9,903 bases of DNA from Fimbriimonadaceae bacterium (GTDB taxonomy: Bacteria > Armatimonadota > Fimbriimonadia > Fimbriimonadales > Fimbriimonadaceae): assembly GCA_022842565.1 (NCBI GenBank), contig JALHPH010000034.1, positions 1 to 9,903 on the forward strand, read 5' to 3'. The notes under the pieces are model-generated. The model was not told the DNA's origin and ran no database searches. It saw only the letters and a program-made list of their open reading frames with translations. Positions 1-7,730 of the stretch are shown here, piece by piece; within the stretch, counting starts at the first letter, position 1; the number at the start of each line of letters is the position of its first letter. The position numbers were made by a program, and so were the translations under genes.

Positions 1-779
1 GAGCCATCGGGCCGCTTCCAGGTTTCCACCGTCAGTCTCCGGAAGTAATCGATCGCCATGGCGCCTGCGGGCGAATCAATCGCGGCTTCGGTGGTCCCGT
101 CGGGGCGATTGCGCACCACTTGGCCCCCTGCCTGGAACACGAAGTTCGACCAGTGGTATCCCGGCGGCTTGCTGAACGCAAAGCCAGCCCGGCCCGGAGC
201 GCTTTCGGTCAGCTTCTTGGCGTATTCGTGGAACTCGTCCCAGGTCCTGGGTGGCCGCAAGGGATCCAGCCCGGCGTCACGAAAGTGATCCTTTCGAAAG
301 TACAGCCCCATCGCGACCTGGAACCAGGGGATGGAGTAGACCTTGCCGTCGTAGCTCTGCAGAACCCCTTTGACCATCGGATTCACATTGGCCATGATCA
401 CCGGATCGCGGGCGATCAGGTCATCGAGCGGACGGCAAAAGCCCTGCTCAATATAGTTGTAGTACTGCCGGAAGTTGACATAGAAGACGTCGGGCGGTCG
501 GTCGCCGGCCATCGACATCAAGAACATGGACTCGGCGCGTTCGCCGGTCATTTCCAGCCCACCCGCGTTCACCACCCGAATATCCGGATTCTGCTTTCGG
601 AACTCCTCGAAGACCGCGCGACGGGCGACTTGGCGCGGGTTCGTGGCCTCCTTGGGTGGGATGCCGAACCCCGTTCCGCCCATCATGCGGATCAGGATCT
701 CTTCGGCGGGCGTGGCGGCGCTTAGAAGGAGCCCAACACCCAGCAGGAGCCAACGGCAATGCACAAGGCTATTTTGCAT
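1..779 (-). CDS. Extracellular solute-binding protein of a sugar-type ABC importer (5' part; runs off left edge)
   Basis: The minus strand is open from an ATG at 779-777 to the left edge: 259 complete codons with no stop and no C-terminus. The likely role is to capture a sugar or similar solute outside the membrane and deliver it to an ABC permease. Residues 1-25 look like a signal peptide, with a hydrophobic run LLLGVGLLLSAA before cleavage near AATPAEE. Family-typical features follow: FEEFRKQNPDIRV (about 58-69), DRPPDVFYVN (93-102), the YDGKVYSIPW segment (143-152), LYFRKDHFRDAGLDP (159-173) and PRTWDEFHEYAKKL (177-190). These fit the family 1 solute-binding fold. The substrate cannot be read. 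No clear Shine-Dalgarno precedes the ATG; an in-frame GTG five codons later is an alternative start. The downstream partner genes would lie outside the window. The hairpin immediately upstream may terminate or attenuate entry into this gene. Confidence 0.88.
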   Translation of the reverse strand, partial: MQNSLVHCRWLLLGVGLLLSAATPAEEILIRMMGGTGFGIPPKEATNPRQVARRAVFEEFRKQNPDIRVVNAGGLEMTGERAESMFLMSMAGDRPPDVFYVNFRQYYNYIEQGFCRPLDDLIARDPVIMANVNPMVKGVLQSYDGKVYSIPWFQVAMGLYFRKDHFRDAGLDPLRPPRTWDEFHEYAKKLTESAPGRAGFAFSKPPGYHWSNFVFQAGGQVVRNRPDGTTEAAIDSPAGAMAIDYFRRLTVETWKRPDG

Positions 780-784
780 GAAGT

Positions 785-825
785 CAAAAGAAACTGCTCT
801 AGCCAGATTTCTGGCTAGAGCAGTT
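785..825 (-). terminator. Strong rho-independent terminator after the PEP-CTERM pair
   Basis: A perfect 15-bp inverted repeat has arms at 792-806 and 811-825 (AACTGCTCTAGCCAG and its complement) with a 4-base loop. Read on the minus strand, the stem is followed by TTCTTTTG, a U-rich tail. It lies 22 bp after the stop of the second PEP-CTERM gene of the transcript. Its tail ends within about 6 bp of the solute-binding protein ATG. Read on the plus strand there is no T-run after it, so it is directional. Confidence 0.85.
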
Positions 826-846
826 CGGGGGATGCTTGGGTTTTAC

Positions 847-1437
847 TTACTTGCGGCGTCGTCGTGCAAAAGCAGCCAATCCGAGTCCCAGAACTGCCAT
901 GCTGGCTGGCTCAGGAACCGGAGCGAACTCTTGCTCGATGCTCGCGATGTTGATCGAACCGAAGCCAGTATTGATGAACAGGATGTCCTTGGTGACGGCT
1001 CCCTGCGAAACTTGCGGGGAAAGCGGAATGGTCACTTCGGCGTTGAAGATTTGCGTGCTCGGGGTGGTGTAGTTCGCGCTGATAACTCCGGAGCCGACAT
1101 TGAATGCACTGGAGGTCGAGATATCAAAGATCTCTTCGCTACCAATGATCTGCAAACTGGCTGGATTGCTTGGATTCGGGGTGCTCAGCGAGCCGGTGAT
1201 CTTCAGCTTGACGCTAGTGAAAGGTGCGCCGGTGTTGAACTTATAAGTCCAGGCAACGCTTTGAGCCTCTCCCACTCCGATATCAAGACCATTCAGGGTT
1301 CGAGTGACCTTCGTAACGGTCTGGGTTTCGGAGCTGGTCACGGTGCCAAGAGACGACGAAAGCTGGCTTTCGTAAAATGTCTGGGCGAATGACGCGCCCG
1401 CGACTGCAAGCGCAAGCATAGTAATAGCAAGTTTCAT
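847..1437 (-). CDS. PEP-CTERM sorting domain protein, downstream copy of a tandem pair
   Basis: This 196-residue exported protein has a signal peptide at 1-18 (basic Lys2, hydrophobic core, AxA-type cleavage at SFA-Q). It ends with a PEP-CTERM sorting tail: PVPEPASM at about 173-180, a hydrophobic stretch LGLGLAAF, and the basic end RRRRK. PEP-CTERM proteins are generally exported and processed by an exosortase, often in envelope or extracellular-matrix roles. The 150-residue body is rich in Ser, Thr, Val and Ile, suggesting beta structure, and I recognise no enzymatic domain. A purine-rich ribosome site (AGAGGATAAGAG) precedes the ATG and overlaps the stop codon of the upstream gene, which suggests translational coupling. 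IGVG (53-56) and TSV (74-76) are shared in register with the neighbouring gene, so the two are probably diverged paralogs. Function is unknown. Confidence 0.88.
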   Translation of the reverse strand: MKLAITMLALAVAGASFAQTFYESQLSSSLGTVTSSETQTVTKVTRTLNGLDIGVGEAQSVAWTYKFNTGAPFTSVKLKITGSLSTPNPSNPASLQIIGSEEIFDISTSSAFNVGSGVISANYTTPSTQIFNAEVTIPLSPQVSQGAVTKDILFINTGFGSINIASIEQEFAPVPEPASMAVLGLGLAAFARRRRK

Positions 1438-1443
1438 TTTCTC

Positions 1444-2001
1444 TTATCCTCTCTTCTTCTTGGCCAAAAAGGCTGCAAGGCCGGCGGCCAAACCGATCAT
1501 CGTCGCAGGCTCGGGGACGGGCTCCTGCGTATAGAAAACCTGCATGATGCTGACCTTGCCGATCGAGTCGGCTTCAGGGTTCACGATTGAAAGATTCATC
1601 GTGACCGAGTAGGACGATTGCTGAGTAAGCAGGCTAGTGGTGCTGTCGCCGAGTTGGGCAAGAGCAACGCTCGTGTCGGAGTAAGTGGCGACGTCCGAGG
1701 AGTGCGCTGCACTAATGGACACCGCCGAGTTGGCTTGAACCGTTCCGTTTGGATCGAGGGTGACGCTAGTCAGGCGATGGCCCGCATCAGCGCTCACAGT
1801 ATAAGAAATGCTCGCAGACTTTGAACCCACTCCAATGAGGAAGTAGGTAGGAATTTGGAAGAAATATCCATTCGCGCCGAGCGAACCCGACGAAGTGACA
1901 TTGGCACCGGTCGAACCCACGAACGTGAACGAAATGGCTTGGCTGCTCGCAACCAAGGCAACCAGCATCATCCAGACGGCCAACAATTTCTTGAGCAACA
2001 T
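1444..2001 (-). CDS. PEP-CTERM sorting domain protein, upstream copy of a tandem pair
   Basis: I place the start at the ATG at 2001-1999, giving 185 residues. The reading frame is open to an earlier ATG at 2061, but the start chosen puts a normal signal peptide at the N-terminus (MLLKKLLAVW, then a hydrophobic run to SSQA, cleavage near residue 22). It also has a GGGGA ribosome site about 5 bases upstream. The tail carries the sorting signal: PVPEPATM at 161-168, the hydrophobic GLAAGLAAFLA, then KKKRG. The body is Ser/Thr-rich and probably beta-stranded, with no catalytic motif that I recognise. IGVG (56-59), a Tyr at 67 and TSV (78-80) match the spacing in the next gene. The 6-bp gap to that gene indicates one transcript. 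The gene diverges from recA across a 177-bp control region. Confidence 0.87.
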   Translation of the reverse strand: MLLKKLLAVWMMLVALVASSQAISFTFVGSTGANVTSSGSLGANGYFFQIPTYFLIGVGSKSASISYTVSADAGHRLTSVTLDPNGTVQANSAVSISAAHSSDVATYSDTSVALAQLGDSTTSLLTQQSSYSVTMNLSIVNPEADSIGKVSIMQVFYTQEPVPEPATMIGLAAGLAAFLAKKKRG

Positions 2002-2038
2002 AATAATCCCCGGGATGACACGTAGCATCCACCTGCTC

Positions 2039-2044
2039 ATTGTA
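2039..2044 (-). promoter_or_regulatory. Possible -10 element for the PEP-CTERM pair
   Basis: On the minus strand, TACAAT (5 of 6 to TATAAT) lies 37 bp upstream of the start codon at 2001. I could not find a good -35 at 16-18 bp, so this is only a candidate. It may depend on an activator or be chance. Confidence 0.25.
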
Positions 2045-2086
2045 CAGAAGTGCCGCAGCAATTGCGCGATCCTTAACCTAAACCTA

Positions 2087-2125
2087 GCAATTTTCTTTGG
2101 TTCGTTGGCATTCCTCGCAATTTTC
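2087..2125. repeat. Pair of 9-bp direct repeats upstream of recA
   Basis: GCAATTTTC occurs at 2087-2095 and again at 2117-2125, exactly 30 bp apart, or close to three helical turns. The second copy lies in the spacer of the proposed recA promoter and the first lies upstream of its -35. This spacing would suit a protein binding the same face of the helix twice, but the repeats are short and AT-rich and could be chance. Confidence 0.45.
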
Positions 2126-2132
2126 CTATTTT
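2105..2132 (+). promoter_or_regulatory. Candidate sigma-70-type promoter of the recA operon
   Basis: TTGGCA at 2105-2110 (5 of 6 to TTGACA) and TATTTT at 2127-2132 (4 of 6 to TATAAT) are separated by 16 bp. Transcription would start near 2139-2140, leaving a leader of about 40 bases before the recA start. It is the best promoter-like pair I found in the divergent region. Confidence 0.45.
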
Positions 2133-2154
2133 AGTGGTAGACTCCTGACCACTA
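2132..2154. promoter_or_regulatory. Inverted repeat at the recA transcription start; possible SOS-type operator
   Basis: TAGTGGT (2132-2138) and ACCACTA (2148-2154) form a perfect 7-bp inverted repeat with a 9-bp spacer. It begins at the last base of the proposed -10 and covers the expected transcription start, where a repressor would block recA. It does not match the LexA boxes I know from Gram-positives (CGAAC-N4-GTTCG type), E. coli or alphaproteobacteria. The assignment to LexA or another regulator is therefore inference from position only. Confidence 0.4.
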
Positions 2155-2166
2155 CTCAAAGGGGTA

Positions 2167-2172
2167 GGGGAG
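2167..2172 (+). promoter_or_regulatory. Ribosome binding site deciding a TTG start for recA
   Basis: GGGGAG lies six bases upstream of the TTG at 2179-2181. No ATG or GTG is better placed: the next in-frame ATG is codon 32, inside the conserved RecA N-terminal helix region. TTG is therefore the likely start. Confidence 0.75.
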
Positions 2173-2178
2173 ACCGCA

Positions 2179-3239
<1,061 letters not shown>

Positions 3240-3243
<4 letters not shown>

Positions 3244-3686
3244 ACTCATCGGCATTGCTCGAAGCGATGCGCGCGCTCCAAAAGCGCGACCTGCTAGAAG
3301 GTGAACTAAGCACCACGCTCGAACGGCGCGGTTTTACAGTGGCGGCGATTGAGTCTGCGATGACCCAACTCCGCCACTGGGGTTTCTTGGACGACGCTCG
3401 GGTCGCTAATCACTTTGCCGAGAGCTTTTTGAGGCAACGAAAAGGCGGCCCGCTGAAGCTGCAAGCGCACCTGGTCCAGCGCGGCATGGACCAAAGCGAG
3501 GCTGAAGACCTTGCCAGGGCGCTTTTTGACGAGCAGACTCAAGATGAACTCGCCCGCACCCTGATTGGGCGCCTGAAACCGAAATCGCCCGACAAGGGAT
3601 ACCGGCAGCTTCTGGCGCGCGGGTTTGATGCGGAAGTGGCAGATCGGGCGCTGCGCGGGTACTTTGGGGATTCACTCGACTCATGA
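3240..3686 (+). CDS. recX: Regulatory protein RecX
   Basis: RecX proteins bind RecA filaments and modulate, usually inhibit, their ATPase, strand-exchange and co-protease activity. The 148-residue product is within the normal RecX range. It shows the three-helix repeat pattern: [18 protein letters not shown] near the start, then the hallmark [16 protein letters not shown] (about 44-59) and a basic patch [20 protein letters not shown] (63-82). A third, weaker repeat ends near the C-terminus with [18 protein letters not shown]. It starts inside the recA stop codon and ends inside the rny start codon (ATGA at 3683-3686), so it sits fully within a coupled operon. Placing recX directly after recA is common in bacteria and supports the call. 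Confidence 0.93.
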
Positions 3687-5185
3687 CACGCGACGCGACA
3701 TTCCTAATCTTGGAGGTTTTGGGGATTGCTGCCGTCACGGCGGGGTTCTTGTGGCTGCTGATTCGCCGGAATCAACCCTCACTCGAATCCCTGCGGAAAC
3801 AACAGGCACAAGATCTCGAGCTGGAAACGGCGAGACTCGAAATTCAAACGCGAAAGCGGCTGGACGAAGAATTCGAGCGGCTCAAACTCGAACATTCTAA
3901 GGCCCTACAAACTCTGTCCGAGCGGGAAAATGCGGTCGTGCAGCGTGAAATTGAACTTACGGAAAGAGCTAACCATCTGGATGGTAGGTTTACGGAATCA
4001 GAAATTCGTGAATCGGAGCTCAGTGAAATGCTGGCTCTGCGACAAGGCGAACTCCAGCGAATCAGCAAGCTCACCCCGGAGGCAGCCAAAGATCTGATCC
4101 TCAAGGAATCGGCTGAGCTTTATCAAGAGGTTGCGCAAGCAGAGGGCCGGGCGCTGGCGAAAGATATCCAGGACCAAGCGCTCGCATTGGCGCGGCGAAC
4201 GATGATCACCGCGATGGAGCGCTGCGCAAGCGACTTCGTGACCGAAGCCACGACCGCCGTCGTGATGCTGCCGACCGAAGACATGAAGGGACGGCTAATA
4301 GGGCGCGAGGGGCGAAACATCCGCGCGTTTGAGCAAGTGACTGGCGTCGACCTGATCATCGACGACACACCGGAGGCCGTGGTGCTTTCCTGTTTCGACC
4401 CCGTTCGGCGAGAAACCGCGCGACTGACCCTGATGAATCTGATGCTCGATGGCCGCATCCATCCGGGTCGCATCGAGGAGCTTTTCGAGCTATCCAAGCT
4501 TGAGGTGGAACGGACAATACGCGACGCCGGGGACCGCGCTGCGGAGGAGGCGGCCGTGCCGCCACTCCCGCATAAGGTGATCGAGATGATGGGACGCTTG
4601 CGGTTCCGCACGTCGATGGGGCAGAACGTGCTGGATCACTCGGTGGAGGTTTCGCGCCTCGCGGGCATGCTCGCTTCGGACCTGGGGCTGAATGCCCTCG
4701 TCGCCAAGCAAGCCGGTTTCTTGCACGACATTGGCAAGGCGCTCCCGAGCGATTGGGAGGGGCCGCACGCGCTCATCGGCATGGAGTTCCTGCGACAATG
4801 CGAGCTTGGCGAGGTGATTCTGAACGCGGTCGGCGCGCATCACCGCGAGATCGAGCCAGCGACGGCAGAGGCTGAGATTGTCATTGTTGCCGACACTCTG
4901 AGCGCAGCGAGGCCAGGTGCACGGCGCGACAACCTGGATCACTTTGTTAAGCGCATGGCCGAACTGGAGTCGATCGCGGCGAGCTTGCCCGGCGTGGACC
5001 GTGTTTACGCAGTACAAGCGGGTCGAGAGCTCCGAGTGGTGGTTCTTCCTGAAGCCGTGTCAGACTTGGCTGCCCAAGCGCTCACGCGCACCATCGTTCA
5101 GAAAATCGAGAACGAGCTGCAGTATCCCGGAGTCATCAAGGTCACGGTCATTCGTGAAAGCCGCTATAGTGAGGTTGCGAAATGA
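3683..5185 (+). CDS. rny: Ribonuclease Y (membrane-anchored endoribonuclease)
   Basis: RNase Y starts decay and processing of many mRNAs and is anchored at the inner face of the membrane. The 500-residue product is close to the usual 510-520 residues. Domains in order are an N-terminal transmembrane helix (about 7-27), a long charged coiled coil (about 35-150), a KH RNA-binding domain with GRLIGREGRNIR (203-214), and an HD metal-dependent nuclease domain. The HD domain carries LDHS (His319), LHDIGKALP (His348-Asp349), GAHH (His386-387) and VADTLSAARPGAR (Asp404 region). The end, YPGVIKVTVIRESR, is typical. All expected metal-binding residues appear present, so it is probably active. Start and stop codons both overlap the neighbours by ATGA. 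Following it with a ymdB homolog matches the order in Bacillus subtilis, and recA lies upstream in both. Confidence 0.96.
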   Translation: MTRDATFLILEVLGIAAVTAGFLWLLIRRNQPSLESLRKQQAQDLELETARLEIQTRKRLDEEFERLKLEHSKALQTLSERENAVVQREIELTERANHLDGRFTESEIRESELSEMLALRQGELQRISKLTPEAAKDLILKESAELYQEVAQAEGRALAKDIQDQALALARRTMITAMERCASDFVTEATTAVVMLPTEDMKGRLIGREGRNIRAFEQVTGVDLIIDDTPEAVVLSCFDPVRRETARLTLMNLMLDGRIHPGRIEELFELSKLEVERTIRDAGDRAAEEAAVPPLPHKVIEMMGRLRFRTSMGQNVLDHSVEVSRLAGMLASDLGLNALVAKQAGFLHDIGKALPSDWEGPHALIGMEFLRQCELGEVILNAVGAHHREIEPATAEAEIVIVADTLSAARPGARRDNLDHFVKRMAELESIAASLPGVDRVYAVQAGRELRVVVLPEAVSDLAAQALTRTIVQKIENELQYPGVIKVTVIRESRYSEVAK

Positions 5186-5961
5186 GCACGCTCTACTCCA
5201 TCTTGTTTTTGGGCGATGTGATGGGCAAGCCGGGGCGTGATGCGCTGGAATCTGGCTTGCAGGGGTTGGTGGCTCGCCATCGTCCCCTCTTCGTCATCGT
5301 GAACGGCGAAAACGCGGCCGGCGGATTTGGCATCACCCCAGAGATCGCGGATGAGATGTTCGCTATTGGTGTCGACGTCATCACACTGGGGAATCACGCT
5401 TTCAACAAACGGGAGATTTACGGCTATCTTGATGCTGACAAGCCGATCGTGCGACCTGTTAACCTTCCGGATGGTTCACCCGGTAAGGGCTCGGTGCGGG
5501 TCGAAAAGGGGGGAATCAACTTAGACGTCACGAATGCATGCGGACGCGTTTTCATGGATGGCTACGATGACCCCTTCCATGCCCTCGACCTCGAATCAGA
5601 CGTCGCTGGCATGCACTGGTTTGTCGATTTTCACGGGGAAGCCACCAGTGAGAAGGTCGCAATGGCGTGGCACCTTGACGGGCGCGCGACGGCGGTGGTC
5701 GGCACTCACACCCACGTTCAAACTAGTGACGCCCGTATTCTGCCGCGAGGTACCGCCGCCATCACCGATGTTGGGATGTGTGGCCCCCATGACGGCGTGA
5801 TCGGCATGGACAAAGCTGCGGTCTTGGCCAAGTTTCGCACCTCGATGCCCGCAAGGTTCGAGGTGAGCAAAGGCCCCGGCATCCTCCACGGAGTAGTGGT
5901 GCAGGTCGAGCGAGAAACCGGTCGGGCCGTGCATATTGAAGCATTCCGCGTGGAACCGTGA
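5182..5961 (+). CDS. ymdB: YmdB-family metallophosphoesterase (2',3'-cyclic nucleotide phosphodiesterase type)
   Basis: Members of this family (TIGR00282) are di-metal phosphodiesterases. Bacillus YmdB hydrolyses 2',3'-cyclic nucleotides and affects biofilm and motility decisions. The 259-residue product is normal length. The metal ligands are in place: FLGDVMGKPGR (Asp12), NGENAAGGFGI (Glu43, Asn44), LGNH (Asn71, His72), FHGEATSEK (His151) and GTHTHVQT (His176, His178), with the family stretch TDVGMCGP near 196-202. After GNH the sequence reads AFNKREI where I would expect TWDKKEI, a local change outside the metal ligands that I list. The start overlaps the rny stop (ATGA at 5182-5185). Pairing with RNase Y is sensible, since 2',3'-cyclic nucleotides can arise from RNA breakdown; that functional link is inference. 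Confidence 0.92.
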   Translation: MSTLYSILFLGDVMGKPGRDALESGLQGLVARHRPLFVIVNGENAAGGFGITPEIADEMFAIGVDVITLGNHAFNKREIYGYLDADKPIVRPVNLPDGSPGKGSVRVEKGGINLDVTNACGRVFMDGYDDPFHALDLESDVAGMHWFVDFHGEATSEKVAMAWHLDGRATAVVGTHTHVQTSDARILPRGTAAITDVGMCGPHDGVIGMDKAAVLAKFRTSMPARFEVSKGPGILHGVVVQVERETGRAVHIEAFRVEP

Positions 5962-6001
5962 GACGTCAGTAAAATAAGCCCAATCGTAAAGGTATATCCA
6001 G

Positions 6002-6970
6002 ATGATCAAGCCAAAGACCCTTTTCTTGCTCGCAGCGGCCGGTGCCGTTGCGGCGGTTTCGTATGCAGTGCAATCTGCGCCGCGCCTTTATTCCCCCTTG
6101 CGCAGCATTGCCGATCAGGGCATTGCTCTTTCGAACTGGGGAAGCGGGTCCATTTCTGAAACCGATGAGATTTCCTACGAAGGCACTGCTTCGCTTCGCG
6201 TGACCAGTCGCAACTTCTTCCAAGGCGGAGTGCTGAACTTCAATGCTCCCACCGACCTTTCGTCGACATTCGCTGATCCAGCAAACCTGCTGACTCTCGT
6301 GGTGCGCACCGGCGAGGTGACCATCGTCAGTGGCAGCACGGGTGGACCCGGAGGTGCCGGACCAGGTGCTCAGGGCGGTAGCGGCGAAAACGAGGGCCGT
6401 GGTGGCGGTGGACTCACCGCGCAAGGAGGACCTGGCGGCGGAGCAGCCACCACAACCACTATGGTGAGCGAAGTCAAGACCATCCGACTCATCTTGACCA
6501 CGACGGACGGCAAAAAGAGCGAAATCTATGTGCCGGTCGCAACCAGCACTGCCGATGCGAAGGGCTGGCGCACCATGGGAATCCCGCTGCAGGCCATTCG
6601 CGGGATGAAGGACACCAACAAGCAGCTCAAGTCGATCTCACTTTCGACCGACACCGTCGCCAGCATCTATCTGGGCGAAATCCGCGTTGCGAATGACCCA
6701 ACTCCGATCTACGGCGAACCCAACTTCCGCGAGACCAACGTGGGATCTGGCAGCACGGTCACTTTCTCGGCCTCCGGTGCAGGTGGCTCTTCGGTGCTGC
6801 GCTACAGCTGGGATTTCGACGCAAAGAACGGTGTGGCCGTGGATGCCGAGGGCCAAGCAGTGGAGCGACGCTTCCGACAACCCGGAACCTACACTGTCAC
6901 CCTCACGATCTCGGATTACTACGGGTTGAAGAAGCCCTACGTGACGACGCTGAAGGTTGAAGTCAACTAA
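6002..6970 (+). CDS. Exported PKD-domain protein with a glycine-rich insert
   Basis: The 322-residue protein of unknown function has a signal peptide (MIKPKTLFLLAAAGAVAAVSYA, cleavage near 22-26). Residues about 30-235 look like a beta-sandwich: SYEGTASLRVTSRNF early and IYLGEIRVANDPTPIYG late resemble carbohydrate-binding jelly-roll modules, which is inference. This region is interrupted at about 113-148 by a glycine-rich, low-complexity segment followed by TTTTM. Residues about 240-322 form a PKD domain, with SGSTVTFSASGAGG, the typical YSWDFDAKNG (268-277) and the closing GTYTVTLTISDYYG (295-308). No sorting tail or anchor follows. It may bind polysaccharide or protein at the cell surface. 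An AAAGG ribosome site (5988-5992) lies 9 bases before the ATG. The 40-bp gap after ymdB contains TAAAAT (5970-5975), a possible -10 without a good -35, so it may be read from the upstream operon. Confidence 0.8.
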   Translation: MIKPKTLFLLAAAGAVAAVSYAVQSAPRLYSPLRSIADQGIALSNWGSGSISETDEISYEGTASLRVTSRNFFQGGVLNFNAPTDLSSTFADPANLLTLVVRTGEVTIVSGSTGGPGGAGPGAQGGSGENEGRGGGGLTAQGGPGGGAATTTTMVSEVKTIRLILTTTDGKKSEIYVPVATSTADAKGWRTMGIPLQAIRGMKDTNKQLKSISLSTDTVASIYLGEIRVANDPTPIYGEPNFRETNVGSGSTVTFSASGAGGSSVLRYSWDFDAKNGVAVDAEGQAVERRFRQPGTYTVTLTISDYYGLKKPYVTTLKVEVN

Positions 6971-6972
6971 CT

Positions 6973-7005
6973 CGATTTTTTATTCACATAATCTTAAAAA
7001 AGTCG
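6973..7005. terminator. Weak AT-rich hairpin after the PKD protein gene, possibly a terminator
   Basis: CGATTTTTT (6973-6981) can pair with AAAAAAGTCG (6996-7005) with one bulged base, and ATT/AAT can extend it inward with further bulges. It begins just after the stop codon of the PKD gene. The stem is mostly A-T and the following T-run is short (GTTTTG), so termination would be weak. The rest of the gap to the sigma factor holds no convincing promoter. Confidence 0.3.
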
Positions 7006-7081
7006 CGTTTTGCCCACCACTTACGGGGTTCTTCGATTACACTGGAATTGGGGAGCCCCGAGATAGTTTTGGGTAAGCACT

Positions 7082-7699
7082 ATGAAAGCTGGAATACCAC
7101 CCACCCCTGGATACCGAATGCTCAGCGACGAGCAGATTGTGCTGATGGCACGATCAGGTAACAGGGGAGCAACCGAGTTCCTTCTCGACCAATACCGTTC
7201 GCTGGTGATGTCGAAAGCACGGTCTTTTTACGTGCGCGGCGCTGAAGCTGAGGACGTGGTCCAAGAAGGCATGATTGGTCTTTGCAAGGCCATCCGCGAT
7301 TACCGAGAGGATCGCCTCTCGAAGTTCGGTCCGTTTGCCGAGCTCTGCGTTACTCGCCAAATCATTTCCGCTGTCAAGTCAGGTGCGCGTTTTAAGCACG
7401 AGTTACTAAGCAGCTCTCTGCCATTTGATATGCCATTGGAAGATGCGAGCATGCGACCGGCGGTCGGGGTTTCGGCGCCCATTTCACCTGATGCCGAAGC
7501 CATCGAGCATGACGAGCGCACCCGCTACCGCAGCAAAATTTCGACTCTCCTTTCTGGCTTTGAGCAATCCGTTCTTCAAGGGTTCACGGAAGGCAAATCT
7601 TACCGAGAACTCTCCCAAGAGCTTGATTGCGAGCCAAAGTCCGTGGATAATGCATTGCAACGGGCACGCAAAAAACTTTCGCGCGGCCTGTTTCATTGA
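7082..7699 (+). CDS. sigH: SigH-family (Spo0H-like) RNA polymerase sigma factor
   Basis: A 205-residue sigma-70-family protein that would direct RNA polymerase to an alternative promoter set. The N-terminal half matches the SigH/Spo0H subfamily: LSDEQIVLMARSGNRGATEF (14-33), the core-binding and -10 recognition region with DVVQEGMIGLCKAIRDYRED (58-77), and FAELCVTRQIISAVKSGARF (85-104). A poorly conserved linker (about 108-145) leads to region 4 with the helix-turn-helix KSYRELSQELDCEPKSVDNA (172-191) and a basic end ALQRARKKLSRG. In Firmicutes SigH drives the transition to stationary phase and early sporulation; here no sporulation gene is nearby, so its regulon is unknown. The ribosome site before the ATG is weak (GGGTAAG). 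It could also be named a generic sigma-70-like factor of the SigH/SigF/SigE group, but the EDVVQEGMIGL-KAIRD block favours SigH. Confidence 0.85.
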   Translation: MKAGIPPTPGYRMLSDEQIVLMARSGNRGATEFLLDQYRSLVMSKARSFYVRGAEAEDVVQEGMIGLCKAIRDYREDRLSKFGPFAELCVTRQIISAVKSGARFKHELLSSSLPFDMPLEDASMRPAVGVSAPISPDAEAIEHDERTRYRSKISTLLSGFEQSVLQGFTEGKSYRELSQELDCEPKSVDNALQRARKKLSRGLFH

Positions 7700-7730
7700 T
7701 GCTTGTATTTTTACGAGGTCTTGAGGGGCG

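Noticed and set aside
526..1392. Long plus-strand reading frame of 288 codons opposite the solute-binding protein and a PEP-CTERM gene
   Set aside because: It spans the terminator and parts of two genes on the other strand, has no recognisable domain, and the opposite strand gives clear signal peptides and family motifs.
2002..2061. N-terminal extension of the upstream PEP-CTERM protein from the ATG at 2061
   Set aside because: It would put 20 residues before a normal signal peptide. The ATG at 2001 has a ribosome site and gives a standard export signal.
4490..5017. Minus-strand reading frame of 175 codons opposite rny
   Set aside because: It is antisense to the KH and HD domains of RNase Y and has no recognisable domain of its own.
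6338..6460. Glycine-codon-rich stretch as a tandem DNA repeat
   Set aside because: The GGN codons vary in order and third base. No fixed repeat unit is visible, so it is low-complexity coding sequence.
7050..7059. GGGGAGCCCC just upstream of the sigma factor as a hairpin
   Set aside because: The two-base loop is too tight for a stable four-pair hairpin, and no T-run follows.
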